From contig JAHHUJ010000061.1 in NCBI GenBank assembly GCA_020024075.1, forward strand, positions 1-10,671: a DNA stretch of 10,671 nucleotides. Reading direction: 5' to 3'. Source of the DNA: Psychrobacter sp. Lineage in GTDB: Bacteria; Pseudomonadota; Gammaproteobacteria; Pseudomonadales; Moraxellaceae. Of the stretch, positions 1 to 6,689 are shown piece after piece. The notes beneath the pieces are model-generated. The model was given only the letters and a program-made list of their open reading frames with translations. It did no database searches and was not told the DNA's origin. Numbering within the stretch: the first letter of the stretch is position 1; every line of letters begins with the position of its first letter. The position numbers and the translations under genes are program-made.

Positions 1-379
1 GCCCCTGACCTTCACGGCTGCGATTGATTAAATGGAAGATGGCTTCTTGCCACACACGACTATTGCGAATGGCTTCCAAATCATCAATGGCAACCAAGTC
101 AAAACTTTCTAGCGAGGCCAACACTCCTACATCTGTGTTGACAAGCTCTTTTAAAGACAGACAAATAGCAGACTTATCCATCTCTATATAAGATTCGCAA
201 ATAGCTGAAAGTAAGTGAGTCTTCCCGGTAGCAGCACTACCATAGATATACATCTGTCCAATTAAGCCAACATGCAGTTGACGAACAGCATCGATTAAAG
301 TCGACCAGCCCGGTCCCGAAAAATCACTCAGGCTAGCATCTCTCCTTACTTCTAGATTTAAACTTAATTGATTTGTCAT
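1..379 (-). CDS. hda: Hda, DnaA regulatory inactivator (partial, C-terminus beyond window)
   Basis: I translated this edge gene by hand from the ATG at 379; 126 codons are visible and the C-terminal part lies outside the window. Hda is a DnaA-like AAA+ protein. When bound to the DNA-loaded sliding clamp it stimulates ATP hydrolysis by DnaA and so limits re-initiation of replication. Seen in the sequence: QLSLNL at residues 4-9, matching the clamp-binding motif at the Hda N-terminus; a Walker A loop GSAATGKT at 47-54; and a Walker B stretch LVAIDD at 95-100. The short N-terminus before the Walker A loop separates it from full-length DnaA. No good Shine-Dalgarno precedes the ATG. The bases just upstream (379-393) repeat bases 328-342 inside the gene with one mismatch. 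It follows the perM-type gene on the same strand after 150 bases, and a joint transcript is possible. Confidence 0.93.
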   Translation of the reverse strand, partial: MTNQLSLNLEVRRDASLSDFSGPGWSTLIDAVRQLHVGLIGQMYIYGSAATGKTHLLSAICESYIEMDKSAICLSLKELVNTDVGVLASLESFDLVAIDDLEAIRNSRVWQEAIFHLINRSREGQG

Positions 380-513
380 CAGGCTAGTATCTCGGCTCGA
401 TATAACTTTTAACGTCTATTTATATCACAATTTTATGCACAATAATATGACATTACCTTGCAATAAGCCAGTAAACCCTAACAAACACTCTGTTATCTGC
501 TTACTGACAATTC

Positions 514-549
514 ATCAAACAACCTATACTTAATCAAACAACCTATACT
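514..549. repeat. 19-base tandem duplication across the perM stop codon
   Basis: ATCAAACAACCTATACT occurs at 514-530 and again at 533-549, as two copies of a 19-base unit (514-532, and 533-551 with the last two bases changed). The TAA stop of the upstream membrane-protein gene (530-532) lies in the junction between the copies. Confidence 0.9.
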
Positions 550-1630
550 GCTTTCTCCCCTTATACCAATCTGTATTTTGATAGGCGGCATAAGCATGAC
601 GGAATAAAACATTAATAATGGCTGAAACCGGTAATGCAATTAACATCCCGACGAAGCCCAATAAATTTGCCCCTGCAAGCACAGAAAATATTACCCATAA
701 AGGAGAAAGTCCAATTTTATCTCCAAGAAGTAAGGGTTGTAAGATATAACCTTCTACCGCTTGACCTACCAAAAACGCAACCACAATAAGCCCAAGCTGT
801 AGCCAGTCCAGTCCAAATTGGAATAAGCCGGCAATAATGGCAGCAATAAAACCAATCCCAAAGCCAAGATAAGGGACAAAACTTGCAATACCCGCCACCA
901 TACCAATAATTAACCCAAGCTCTAACCCAATGAGTTGTAGCTGCACTGCATAGACGACCCCTAGCAATATCATGACCAACAGTTGACCTTTAATAAAAGC
1001 CATTAAAGCTCTGTCACAATCACGGGCGATATCAATGATTTTCTTAGAGCTGGCCGCAGGTAAAGCTTCCTTCCAAGATTGTAGACGCTGGTCCCAATTA
1101 AATAAAAAATAAAAAGTCAAAATAGGAACCAAAACCACCATCCCTGTATTATTAATAACGGTTAGCCCTGAGTTCATAATATACATCAGCAATGACTGAG
1201 CATCTTCAACATTATAATTTTTATCGAGATACTCAAGCAAAGTTTCAGAGACAATCTTCGACTCCAGCACAGGTAAGTTAAAGCGACTGTTAGCATTAAT
1301 CCAAACACGAACATCACTGTTATACCATTCAACCAGCCTAGGGAAATACTCCCAAGCCGATTCAATTTGAATCCATAATGTAGGCAACAACCACCATAAT
1401 AAAACACCAAATCCAAAAATAATGGCGGCATAAACAATCAAAATTGATAACCACCTGGGTATAATACGAGCCAAACGTGCCACAATGGGGTTAAGAAGAT
1501 AGGCCAGTATAAATGCACTTAAAAAAGGCAAAATAACAGGAATTAGCAAATATATAAGCCATAAACCAAGCCCTATGGCTACAACGGCAAATAAACGTTT
1601 AAAAAACGGATCAATTCTTGCAATTTGCAT
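530..1630 (-). CDS. perM: AI-2E/PerM family membrane transporter
   Basis: A 366-residue polytopic inner-membrane protein of the AI-2E/PerM exporter-like family. Hydrophobic segments lie at about 13-45 (a helical pair), 62-85, 161-178, 212-262, 262-290 and 311-343, with a hydrophilic loop at 86-160. The C-terminal half carries the family hallmarks: FVPYLGFGIG at 251-260, and a stretch of VEGYILQP type (292-299) followed by GDKIGLSPLW (303-312) and LAGANLLGFVGM (318-329). Members have been linked to autoinducer-2 export, Na+/H+ antiport or permease-like roles; the substrate cannot be read from sequence. The gene diverges from purM and precedes hda, an arrangement known from other gammaproteobacteria. 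The Shine-Dalgarno is weak (GAG about 10 bases before the ATG). The stop codon sits in a 19-base tandem duplication that may have shortened the C-terminus. Confidence 0.9.
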   Translation of the reverse strand: MQIARIDPFFKRLFAVVAIGLGLWLIYLLIPVILPFLSAFILAYLLNPIVARLARIIPRWLSILIVYAAIIFGFGVLLWWLLPTLWIQIESAWEYFPRLVEWYNSDVRVWINANSRFNLPVLESKIVSETLLEYLDKNYNVEDAQSLLMYIMNSGLTVINNTGMVVLVPILTFYFLFNWDQRLQSWKEALPAASSKKIIDIARDCDRALMAFIKGQLLVMILLGVVYAVQLQLIGLELGLIIGMVAGIASFVPYLGFGIGFIAAIIAGLFQFGLDWLQLGLIVVAFLVGQAVEGYILQPLLLGDKIGLSPLWVIFSVLAGANLLGFVGMLIALPVSAIINVLFRHAYAAYQNTDWYKGRKQYRLFD

Positions 1631-1822
1631 AGATAGTATTCTCTATAATTTAAAAGCTTTATGTAAAAAGGAGTTTATTATTTTTGACATAATAAAAATA
1701 ATTTAACTGTGAAAAATAAAATAATAAGTCAAAATTAACTCTATAATAATCTACAACAAGGTAATCATTAACTGAATTTTAGTCATTTTTTGTTTTTATC
1801 ATCAATTAATACGCGTTAAATT

Positions 1823-1850
1823 TTGCGAGCCCTGTGTTTTTGCGTATAAT
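1823..1850 (+). promoter_or_regulatory. Probable sigma70 promoter of purMN
   Basis: A perfect TATAAT lies at 1845-1850, with TTGCGA at 1823-1828 (four of six consensus bases) 16 bases upstream. Transcription would start near 1857 and leave a leader of about 128 bases before purM. This is the best plus-strand promoter in the spacer. Confidence 0.6.
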
Positions 1851-1855
1851 GCCAC

Positions 1856-1928
1856 CTGAGAACTGCTGTTTGCTATTTGTTAGTAATTCAACTTAACTTA
1901 CTTTGCCAAGTTTAGCACTCAGTTTTTT
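1856..1928 (+). promoter_or_regulatory. Terminator-like dyad in the purM leader (possible attenuator)
   Basis: CTGAG (1856-1860) and TGCT (1864-1867) can pair with AGCACTCAG (1914-1922), a nine-pair stem with a three-base bulge, followed at once by six T (1923-1928). The loop is long (46 bases) and may fold internally (AACTT with AAGTT). It lies between the promoter and purM, so it could work as an attenuator. No known riboswitch consensus was recognised. Confidence 0.3.
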
Positions 1929-1984
1929 ATCTTAACCTTCTATTATTTTATTCTCACATTCGCTTATTAAGGTCTGCTGCTACC

Positions 1985-3076
1985 ATGAGCCATCCAAATT
2001 CTAATGCATCTGCTAACTCGTCCACCCAAGACAAGCCAACTTCACTAAGCTATAAAGACGCTGGTGTAGATATTGATGCAGGTGATGCCCTAGTTCAACG
2101 TATTAAATCTGTTGCTAAATCAACCACTCGCCCTGAAGTCGTTGGTGGTCTTGGTGGGTTTGGCGCCTTATGCCGTATTCCCACAGGCTATAAATCACCA
2201 CTATTAGTCTCAGGAACAGATGGCGTGGGCACCAAGCTTAAGCTTGCGCTTCAGTTAGACCGTCATGATACGATTGGCATTGACTTAGTTGCCATGTGTG
2301 TCAACGATCTATTGGTATGTGGTGCTGAGCCTCTATTCTTCTTAGATTACTATGCTACTGGTAAATTAGATGTGGATACTGCAGCCTCAGTTGTGGGTGG
2401 TATCGGTGAAGGCTGCAAGCAGTCTAACTGTGCCCTAATCGGTGGTGAAACCGCAGAAATGCCAGGTATGTACCAAGATGAAGATTATGACTTAGCCGGC
2501 TTCTGTGTGGGCGTGGTTGAAGAATCAGAAGTTATTACTGGTGAGAATGTCGCTGAAGGCGATGTCCTAATTGCTATCGCTTCAAGTGGCGCGCATTCAA
2601 ATGGTTATTCTCTAATTCGTAAAGTCATCGAAGTTAGCGGTGTAGACATTGCCAACTCTGACGAGACGTTAGACGGTCAGCCAATTGCTGATGCCCTAAT
2701 GGCCCCCACTAAAATCTATGTAAAATCTATCCAAGCGTTACAAAAAGCATTGGGCAACAGCAAGCTACATGCTATGTCACATATCACAGGTGGCGGCTTT
2801 ACCGAAAACTTACCTCGCGTATTACCAGAGAATTTAGCCGCTAAAATTGACACCCAAAGCTGGGAGATGCCTGAGTTATTTAACTGGCTTCAAAAGCACG
2901 GTAACATTGAGCAATCTGAGATGTACCGTACCTTCAACTGCGGGGTAGGTTTCGTAGTTGTGGTTCCTGCTGAAGTAGCGGATCAAGCTGTTAGTCTCCT
3001 AAACGAGGCAGGTGAAAAAGCCTTTATCTTCGGTGAAATCATCGCCCGTACTGATAATGCTGTGGTGTATTCATAA
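1985..3076 (+). CDS. purM: Phosphoribosylformylglycinamidine cyclo-ligase (AIR synthetase)
   Basis: PurM uses ATP to close the ring of formylglycinamidine ribonucleotide, giving aminoimidazole ribonucleotide, the fifth step of IMP synthesis in the cytoplasm. The protein has 363 residues. From TSLSYKDAGVDIDAGDALV (19-37) onward it follows the Escherichia coli enzyme closely. Visible family blocks are SGTDGVGTKLKLA (76-88, nucleotide loop), GIDLVAMCVNDL (98-109), GGETAEMPGMY (153-163), ASSGAHSNGYSLIRK (199-213), ITGGGFTENLPRVLP (267-281) and MYRTFNCGVG (313-322). About 17 Ser/Asn-rich residues precede the conserved start. No Met lies between residue 1 and the conserved block, so the longer start is kept. 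It is the first gene of a purM-purN operon; purN begins one base after the stop. Confidence 0.98.
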   Translation: MSHPNSNASANSSTQDKPTSLSYKDAGVDIDAGDALVQRIKSVAKSTTRPEVVGGLGGFGALCRIPTGYKSPLLVSGTDGVGTKLKLALQLDRHDTIGIDLVAMCVNDLLVCGAEPLFFLDYYATGKLDVDTAASVVGGIGEGCKQSNCALIGGETAEMPGMYQDEDYDLAGFCVGVVEESEVITGENVAEGDVLIAIASSGAHSNGYSLIRKVIEVSGVDIANSDETLDGQPIADALMAPTKIYVKSIQALQKALGNSKLHAMSHITGGGFTENLPRVLPENLAAKIDTQSWEMPELFNWLQKHGNIEQSEMYRTFNCGVGFVVVVPAEVADQAVSLLNEAGEKAFIFGEIIARTDNAVVYS

Positions 3077-3077
3077 C

Positions 3078-3779
3078 ATGACTGATTCACAAAAATTGTC
3101 GCAAAAACCATTAAAAGTTGCTGTTTTAGTTTCAGGAAGTGGTAGCAACCTTCAAGTGCTTATTGATGCCATGAACTCAGGTAGCCTGCCTATCGAGATT
3201 GTCGGCGTCATTAGTAATGTCAAAGAAGCTTATGCGGTGACTCGAGCACAGCAAGCCGGGATAGCCACAGCAGTATTTTCTCATATCACTGAAGGTGAGA
3301 ATGCTGGCAAGCGTATGGGAATCAAAACCTTCGAACGTCATGCCAACGCTCAGCTTAATGAATGGCAGCCTGATTTGGTAGTATTAGCAGGCTTTATGCG
3401 AGTACTCAGTGATGAATTTATTGGTAACTCGCCTGCGCCAATGATTAATCTACACCCCTCACTGCTACCAAAATATAAAGGGTTAGATACCCATCAACGT
3501 GTCCTAGAGTCTAGTGATATCCATCATGGCTGTAGCGTACACATTGTAACTGCTGAATTAGATGCCGGCCAAGTATTGACTCAGGCTATGCTTACTGTCG
3601 ATCACAGCGAGTCTGCTGAAGAGCTGCAAGCCCGTGTCCAAAAGCTTGAGCATCAAGTGTTGCCTTGGACTATCTTACTCATTGCCCAAGGTGTGTTAAA
3701 TCTTAATGCCATCAATGAGCAAACAGCAGCAACGCCTTACCTACCGCAGTTGCCGCTAAAGCTTTGGCTGGATAATTAG
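3078..3779 (+). CDS. purN: Phosphoribosylglycinamide formyltransferase 1
   Basis: PurN transfers a formyl group from 10-formyltetrahydrofolate to glycinamide ribonucleotide, the third step of IMP synthesis. From the ATG at 3078 it has 233 residues, somewhat longer than the Escherichia coli enzyme because of a longer N-terminus and C-terminal tail. The phosphate loop SGSGSNLQ is at 19-26. The catalytic triad is visible as Asn124 and His126 in INLHPSLLPKYKG (123-135) and Asp162 in ELDAGQ (160-165). The start at 3078 is chosen because it follows the purM TAA by one base, the usual layout for translational coupling. An in-frame ATG at 3012 would add 22 residues encoded inside purM with no family similarity. 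No clear Shine-Dalgarno is present, which fits coupling. Transcription should end at the hairpin at 3887-3919. Confidence 0.97.
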   Translation: MTDSQKLSQKPLKVAVLVSGSGSNLQVLIDAMNSGSLPIEIVGVISNVKEAYAVTRAQQAGIATAVFSHITEGENAGKRMGIKTFERHANAQLNEWQPDLVVLAGFMRVLSDEFIGNSPAPMINLHPSLLPKYKGLDTHQRVLESSDIHHGCSVHIVTAELDAGQVLTQAMLTVDHSESAEELQARVQKLEHQVLPWTILLIAQGVLNLNAINEQTAATPYLPQLPLKLWLDN

Positions 3780-3786
3780 TTAATTA

Positions 3787-3805
3787 ATAGATAGATAGAT
3801 AGATA
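3787..3805. repeat. ATAG microsatellite after purN
   Basis: Four full ATAG units (3787-3802) plus ATA begin eight bases after the purN stop codon. The tract is non-coding. Tracts of this type can change length by slippage, but no gene would go in or out of frame here. Confidence 0.9.
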
Positions 3806-3886
3806 ACTACTAACATAGCTACTAAAACAACCCCTAGTTAGCAAATATGCATAGCTAAGTCTATAAATAGTTAACTTTAAGTACCA

Positions 3887-3919
3887 ACAAGCCCAAGTCT
3901 GATGACTTGGGCTTGTTTT
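3887..3919 (+). terminator. Rho-independent terminator of purMN
   Basis: A perfect 13-base-pair stem, ACAAGCCCAAGTC (3887-3899) with GACTTGGGCTTGT (3904-3916), closes a TGAT loop and runs into TTTT-A-TTT (3916-3923). The T-tract lies only on the plus-strand side, so it serves purMN. It is about 110 bases beyond the purN stop. Confidence 0.93.
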
Positions 3920-3951
3920 ATTTACAGTGAGTTATGAGAGGCTATAAAATA

Positions 3952-4006
3952 TAACTGCTTTAAAATAGTTGTTTTTAAATGGTTGTTTTTAAATAGCTAC
4001 TTTAAA
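3952..4006. repeat. 14-base tandem array, about four units, at the 3' end of the lysE-family gene
   Basis: Units TAACTGCTTTAAAA (3952-3965), TAGTTGTTTTTAAA (3966-3979), TGGTTGTTTTTAAA (3980-3993) and a 13-base TAGCTACTTTAAA (3994-4006). The middle two differ at one base. The last unit contains the stop codon of the minus-strand exporter gene (4002-4004). Confidence 0.85.
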
Positions 4007-4670
4007 GCTTAGCGCTCATCAACCTTAAACCCAAAGCAATAAATACCACACCGCTTATCTTATTAAGCCAAGTTTCAATACTTGGATTCTGTCTTAATTG
4101 CTCACTAAATCGTGCTGCCAACAATGCCAAACTGACACACCACACTAAGCTTGTGGCTGCAAAACTTAATCCGAGCAAGGAAAATGACAGCATTGCGTAT
4201 TGGTAACTGGCATCGATAAACTGCGGGAAGAAAGCCAAAAAGAATAAGACCACCTTGGGATTAAATACATTGGTCAATACCCCTTGCTTATATATTTGCC
4301 AAGGATTGACTCCCAGCTTTTCCCCCAACTTTACCTCAGACATAACGCCCTCAGGAATCTGCTCAGCAACCTCCGTATCCCCTTTGGCCCATAGAAGCCT
4401 TATCCCCAAATAACACAGATAGAGTGCACCTATATACTTGACTACAGTGAAGGCTAGTGGGTAACTGGTTAATAACACAGACAAGCCTAAAGCTGCTAGC
4501 AAGGTATGCACTAAGATACCAGAGATTATACCTAACGCTGAGAACACGCCGGCTTGTGGTCCTTGTGAGATGCTGCGCATAATAATATATAAGCTGTCTG
4601 CGCCTGGGGTTAAGTTCAGCAACACGCCTGCCGCCAAAAAACCCCAATAATTGTCGATACCAAACATCAT
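4002..4670 (-). CDS. LysE/RhtB family amino-acid exporter
   Basis: A 222-residue inner-membrane protein of the LysE/RhtB superfamily, which exports amino acids or related metabolites. The N-terminal motif GVLLNLTPGADSLYI (15-29) is the family signature (Gly-x3-Asn-x-Thr-Pro-Gly-x-Asp). A second conserved block, NVFNPKVVLFFLAFFPQF (134-151), also fits. Hydrophobic segments lie at about 8-30, 41-68, 72-95, 134-151, 157-187 and 203-220. Two ATG codons stand in tandem (4670 and 4667). The AAGGA at 4675-4679 is four bases from the first and seven from the second, so the second may be the true start (221 residues). It follows the importer ATPase gene on the same strand after 105 bases without a clear terminator and may be co-transcribed. 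The substrate cannot be told from sequence. Confidence 0.92.
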   Translation of the reverse strand: MMFGIDNYWGFLAAGVLLNLTPGADSLYIIMRSISQGPQAGVFSALGIISGILVHTLLAALGLSVLLTSYPLAFTVVKYIGALYLCYLGIRLLWAKGDTEVAEQIPEGVMSEVKLGEKLGVNPWQIYKQGVLTNVFNPKVVLFFLAFFPQFIDASYQYAMLSFSLLGLSFAATSLVWCVSLALLAARFSEQLRQNPSIETWLNKISGVVFIALGLRLMSAKL

Positions 4671-4689
4671 TAAATCCTTTTAGCTAGTG

Positions 4690-4719
4690 ACTGGTCTACT
4701 GGTCTTTAGTTCTTTAGTC
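4690..4719. repeat. Two adjacent 8-base tandem duplications
   Basis: ACTGGTCT is doubled at 4690-4697 and 4698-4705. CTTTAGTT (4704-4711) is then followed by CTTTAGTC (4712-4719). They lie about 20 bases upstream of the exporter start. Confidence 0.7.
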
Positions 4720-4775
4720 TACTGCTCATTATTCAAGGTCAGTGATAGGCAATGATTCAGCCTATGCCCTAAGGA

Positions 4776-5510
4776 CTAAGGGCTTTGAATCGCGGTTAAG
4801 ATTTGTTTTTTTAACGCCAAATACTCTTGGCTATCCAAAAACCCCTCATGCTTAGGAATAGCAAAATGCTCGGTGAAATGTGCGGGTGTCCCTTTTAATA
4901 CATACAAGTGATCGGAGAGATAAATCGCCTCATCAATGTCATGAGTAATAATCAGACAGGTCAATCCCAAGCGTTTTTGCAGTTGACTAAACCAGTGATA
5001 CATCTCGTCTTTAGTCACAAAATCTAAAGCAGAAAAAGGCTCATCAAGTAGCATAATAGGATTATCACTCAAATAAGTGCGCAGTAAAGCCGCTCGCTGC
5101 CGCTGACCACCGGACAAGGTCTGTGGGTACTGCTGCTCCAATCCCTGAAGACCAAAGTGGGGCAATTGCGGCTTCACAATCTCTTCAATTTTTGGCTTAC
5201 TGTAACCCTTTAACGTTAACGGCAGGGCAATGTTATCGAATACACTCTTAAATGGTAACAGCAGGTCTTTTTGAAGCATATAGCCTACCGTACCCGCCTG
5301 CCCTGTGGTCTCAGCCCCATTTATCCAAACTTCCCCTGAGGTTGGCGTCAATAGACCAGCTGCGATATTAAACAGGGTGGTCTTACCGACACCACTGGCA
5401 CCAACGATGCTCACCACGTCATTTTTTGCCACAGCCATATTTAAATTCTCAAATATAGGCTTTTGGTCAAAGGCATGGGTGATTTCTTTTAAAACCAGTA
5501 TCTTATCCAT
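4776..5510 (-). CDS. ABC importer ATP-binding protein (ThiZ/SsuB-like)
   Basis: A complete 244-residue ABC ATPase that should power the permease and binding lipoprotein encoded just upstream. All motifs are intact: Walker A GASGVGKTT (37-45), Q-loop Gln80, signature LSGGQ (132-136), Walker B IMLLDEP (152-158), D-loop SALD (160-163) and switch His190. It has the plain SsuB/TauB/ThiZ layout with no C-terminal regulatory domain. The ATG is 100 bases after the lipoprotein stop, with only weak ribosome-binding sequence (GTGAG, distant). Short inverted repeats downstream (4745-4765 and 4766-4783) lack a T-tract, so I do not call a terminator. Substrate assignment depends on the binding protein. Confidence 0.92.
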   Translation of the reverse strand: MDKILVLKEITHAFDQKPIFENLNMAVAKNDVVSIVGASGVGKTTLFNIAAGLLTPTSGEVWINGAETTGQAGTVGYMLQKDLLLPFKSVFDNIALPLTLKGYSKPKIEEIVKPQLPHFGLQGLEQQYPQTLSGGQRQRAALLRTYLSDNPIMLLDEPFSALDFVTKDEMYHWFSQLQKRLGLTCLIITHDIDEAIYLSDHLYVLKGTPAHFTEHFAIPKHEGFLDSQEYLALKKQILTAIQSP

Positions 5511-5581
5511 TATTGAGACAACTCACTTTGTCGGGTATTGGTCAGGATAGCGGGTATAAGTAACTCAAGCACAAGTGATAG

Positions 5582-5617
5582 CCACTATCTTATTGAAGAC
5601 CACTATTTTATTAAAGA
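5582..5617. repeat. 18-base tandem duplication across the binding-protein stop codon
   Basis: CCACTATCTTATTGAAGA (5582-5599) is followed by CCACTATTTTATTAAAGA (5600-5617), matching at 16 of 18 positions. The TAA stop of the lipoprotein gene (5611-5613) lies in the second copy. The units resemble the 18-base repeats at 7493-7564. Confidence 0.85.
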
Positions 5618-6621
5618 TAATCATTAGTGACACCAGCTTGAGGAGGAAGTGGCTTTTCTAACAGGCCATTTTTATAGACCCAATCATAAAATCTATCCCA
5701 ACGGGCATAATCAAACTTACCCCAGTCGCCCTCTTCATCTAGATACTGAGTAGAGAGGTACTGCTGACTTGCCAGCGCCAGCTCTTTATTGGTTTCAGGG
5801 GCATGCTTTATCAAAATCTCCGCACTCTCTTCAGGATTTTTTGCCGCATAAATATAACCCTGCTTCATCGCTGCTAAAGTCTTCTTCACCAACTCAGGGT
5901 TGGTTTCCAATAATTTATTATTGGTAATAATTACTGGCGCATAATAATCAAAGACTGGCTCATAGTCTCTTAAAAAAAAGAAATTGGTATCGACATCTTG
6001 TAGCTGGGCGTGAATGCCATCCCAACCGTAGTAAGCAAGAATGTAATCAAACTGATTCATTCTTAACGCAGCCGTAGCATCTGTGGCTTCACCTGGGATT
6101 TTTACTAAGTCACCACCCACAATATGCGCCACAGTAGCATCGTCAATAGGATCTTCCCAAGTTGAATAACGCTTACCACTTAAATCTTTTGGCGACTCAG
6201 CTCCCAATGATTTTAAGCTCAATAATCCCGCTGGATTGTGCTGTAAGATAGCGGCAACAGCAGTAATAGGTACCTCTTTTGCCAATCTTGAAGTCATATT
6301 TGGCTGAAAATAAACCCCAAAGTCTGCTCTTTCATTAGCCACTAGAGTTGAGGCACTGTCTTCACTTGGCTGGACAATTTTGACTGCCAAGCCTTGGTCC
6401 TTAAAGTATCCCTTTTCTTGTGCGACATAAAGACCGGTATGGTTGGTATTGGGCACCCAATCTAATGAGATAACCACTTCAGTGAGAGCCTCTTCTTCTT
6501 GCTTAGCACTATCTGCTTTTGGTTGGCAAGCCGCTAAGCTTATCGCCATAATTGCCAATAATGACAGCAGCAGCACGGAAAAACCGTTGGCCTTAATACG
6601 ACTTGAGCTTAAAATTTCCAC
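5611..6621 (-). CDS. thiY: ABC importer substrate-binding lipoprotein, THI5/NMT1-like (ThiY-like)
   Basis: A 336-residue periplasmic binding lipoprotein. The signal peptide has a charged start, a hydrophobic core at about 14-28, and lipobox LAAC with the lipidated Cys at 32. After an acidic linker, the mature domain starts with VVISLDWVPNTNHTGLYVAQ (49-68), typical of NMT1/THI5-like proteins that bind thiamine pyrimidine precursors. Further landmarks are ADFGVYFQPNM (99-109), an STWEDP-containing loop (153-158) and LAYYGWDG (195-202). ThiY proteins deliver formylaminopyrimidine-type precursors, but the wider family also includes proteins for riboflavin and other ring compounds, so thiY is my best guess rather than a proven name. 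The start is GTG (6621) with a strong GAGGA six bases away (6628-6632). It follows the permease gene after 55 bases. No TPP riboswitch is visible upstream of the operon. Confidence 0.85.
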   Translation of the reverse strand: MEILSSSRIKANGFSVLLLSLLAIMAISLAACQPKADSAKQEEEALTEVVISLDWVPNTNHTGLYVAQEKGYFKDQGLAVKIVQPSEDSASTLVANERADFGVYFQPNMTSRLAKEVPITAVAAILQHNPAGLLSLKSLGAESPKDLSGKRYSTWEDPIDDATVAHIVGGDLVKIPGEATDATAALRMNQFDYILAYYGWDGIHAQLQDVDTNFFFLRDYEPVFDYYAPVIITNNKLLETNPELVKKTLAAMKQGYIYAAKNPEESAEILIKHAPETNKELALASQQYLSTQYLDEEGDWGKFDYARWDRFYDWVYKNGLLEKPLPPQAGVTNDYL

Positions 6622-6627
6622 TATAAT

Positions 6628-6632
6628 TCCTC
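6628..6632 (-). promoter_or_regulatory. Shine-Dalgarno deciding the GTG start of the binding-protein gene
   Basis: GAGGA, within AGAGAGGA on the minus strand, stands six bases before the GTG at 6621. It is the best ribosome-binding site of the three importer genes and supports translation from a non-ATG codon. Confidence 0.75.
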
Positions 6633-6644
6633 TCTTTAAAGTTA

Positions 6645-6689
6645 TTTTATAGAAGGTTGTTTTATAAAAGATTGTTTTATAAATAGTTG
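6645..6689. repeat. 15-base tandem array, three units, across the permease stop codon
   Basis: TTTTATAGAAGGTTG (6645-6659), TTTTATAAAAGATTG (6660-6674) and TTTTATAAATAGTTG (6675-6689). The stop of the permease gene (6677-6679) and its last three codons lie in the third unit; the array fills most of the 55-base gap to the binding-protein gene. The unit resembles the 14-base repeat at 3966-3993. Confidence 0.88.

Larger units (their letters stand above)
1631..1984. other. Divergent spacer between perM and purM
   Basis: This 354-base AT-rich spacer has no credible ORF. The left part (1631-1790) is nearly all A and T and should hold the perM promoter, but no minus-strand -35/-10 pair stands out. 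The right part holds the purM promoter (1823-1850) and about 130 bases of leader. An ACGCGTTAAATTTTGCG stretch at 1811-1827 is a loose CGC-N10-GCG dyad overlapping the -35 region. The purM Shine-Dalgarno is weak: AAGG at 1969-1972, 12 bases from the ATG. Confidence 0.7.

Noticed and set aside
1186..1437. Small minus-strand ORF within the perM-type gene, and similar ORFs at 4363-4647, 5305-5550 and 6443-6652
   Set aside because: Each lies wholly or almost wholly over a well-supported gene in another frame, has no family likeness and no distinct ribosome-binding site.
1684..1689. TTGACA as a plus-strand -35 box
   Set aside because: No acceptable -10 hexamer lies 16 to 18 bases downstream; the TATAAT at 1845-1850 is far better placed for purM.
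1811..1827. PurR operator at the purM promoter
   Set aside because: It shows CGC-N10-GCG symmetry but the centre does not match the PurR box, and I have no evidence for a PurR regulator in this lineage.
3012..3077. Upstream start for purN
   Set aside because: The added 22 residues are encoded inside purM in another frame and do not resemble a PurN N-terminus; the ATG one base after the purM stop fits better.
4745..4783. Terminator after the importer ATPase gene
   Set aside because: The inverted repeats are only five to six base pairs, one overlaps the stop codon, and neither strand has a T-tract.
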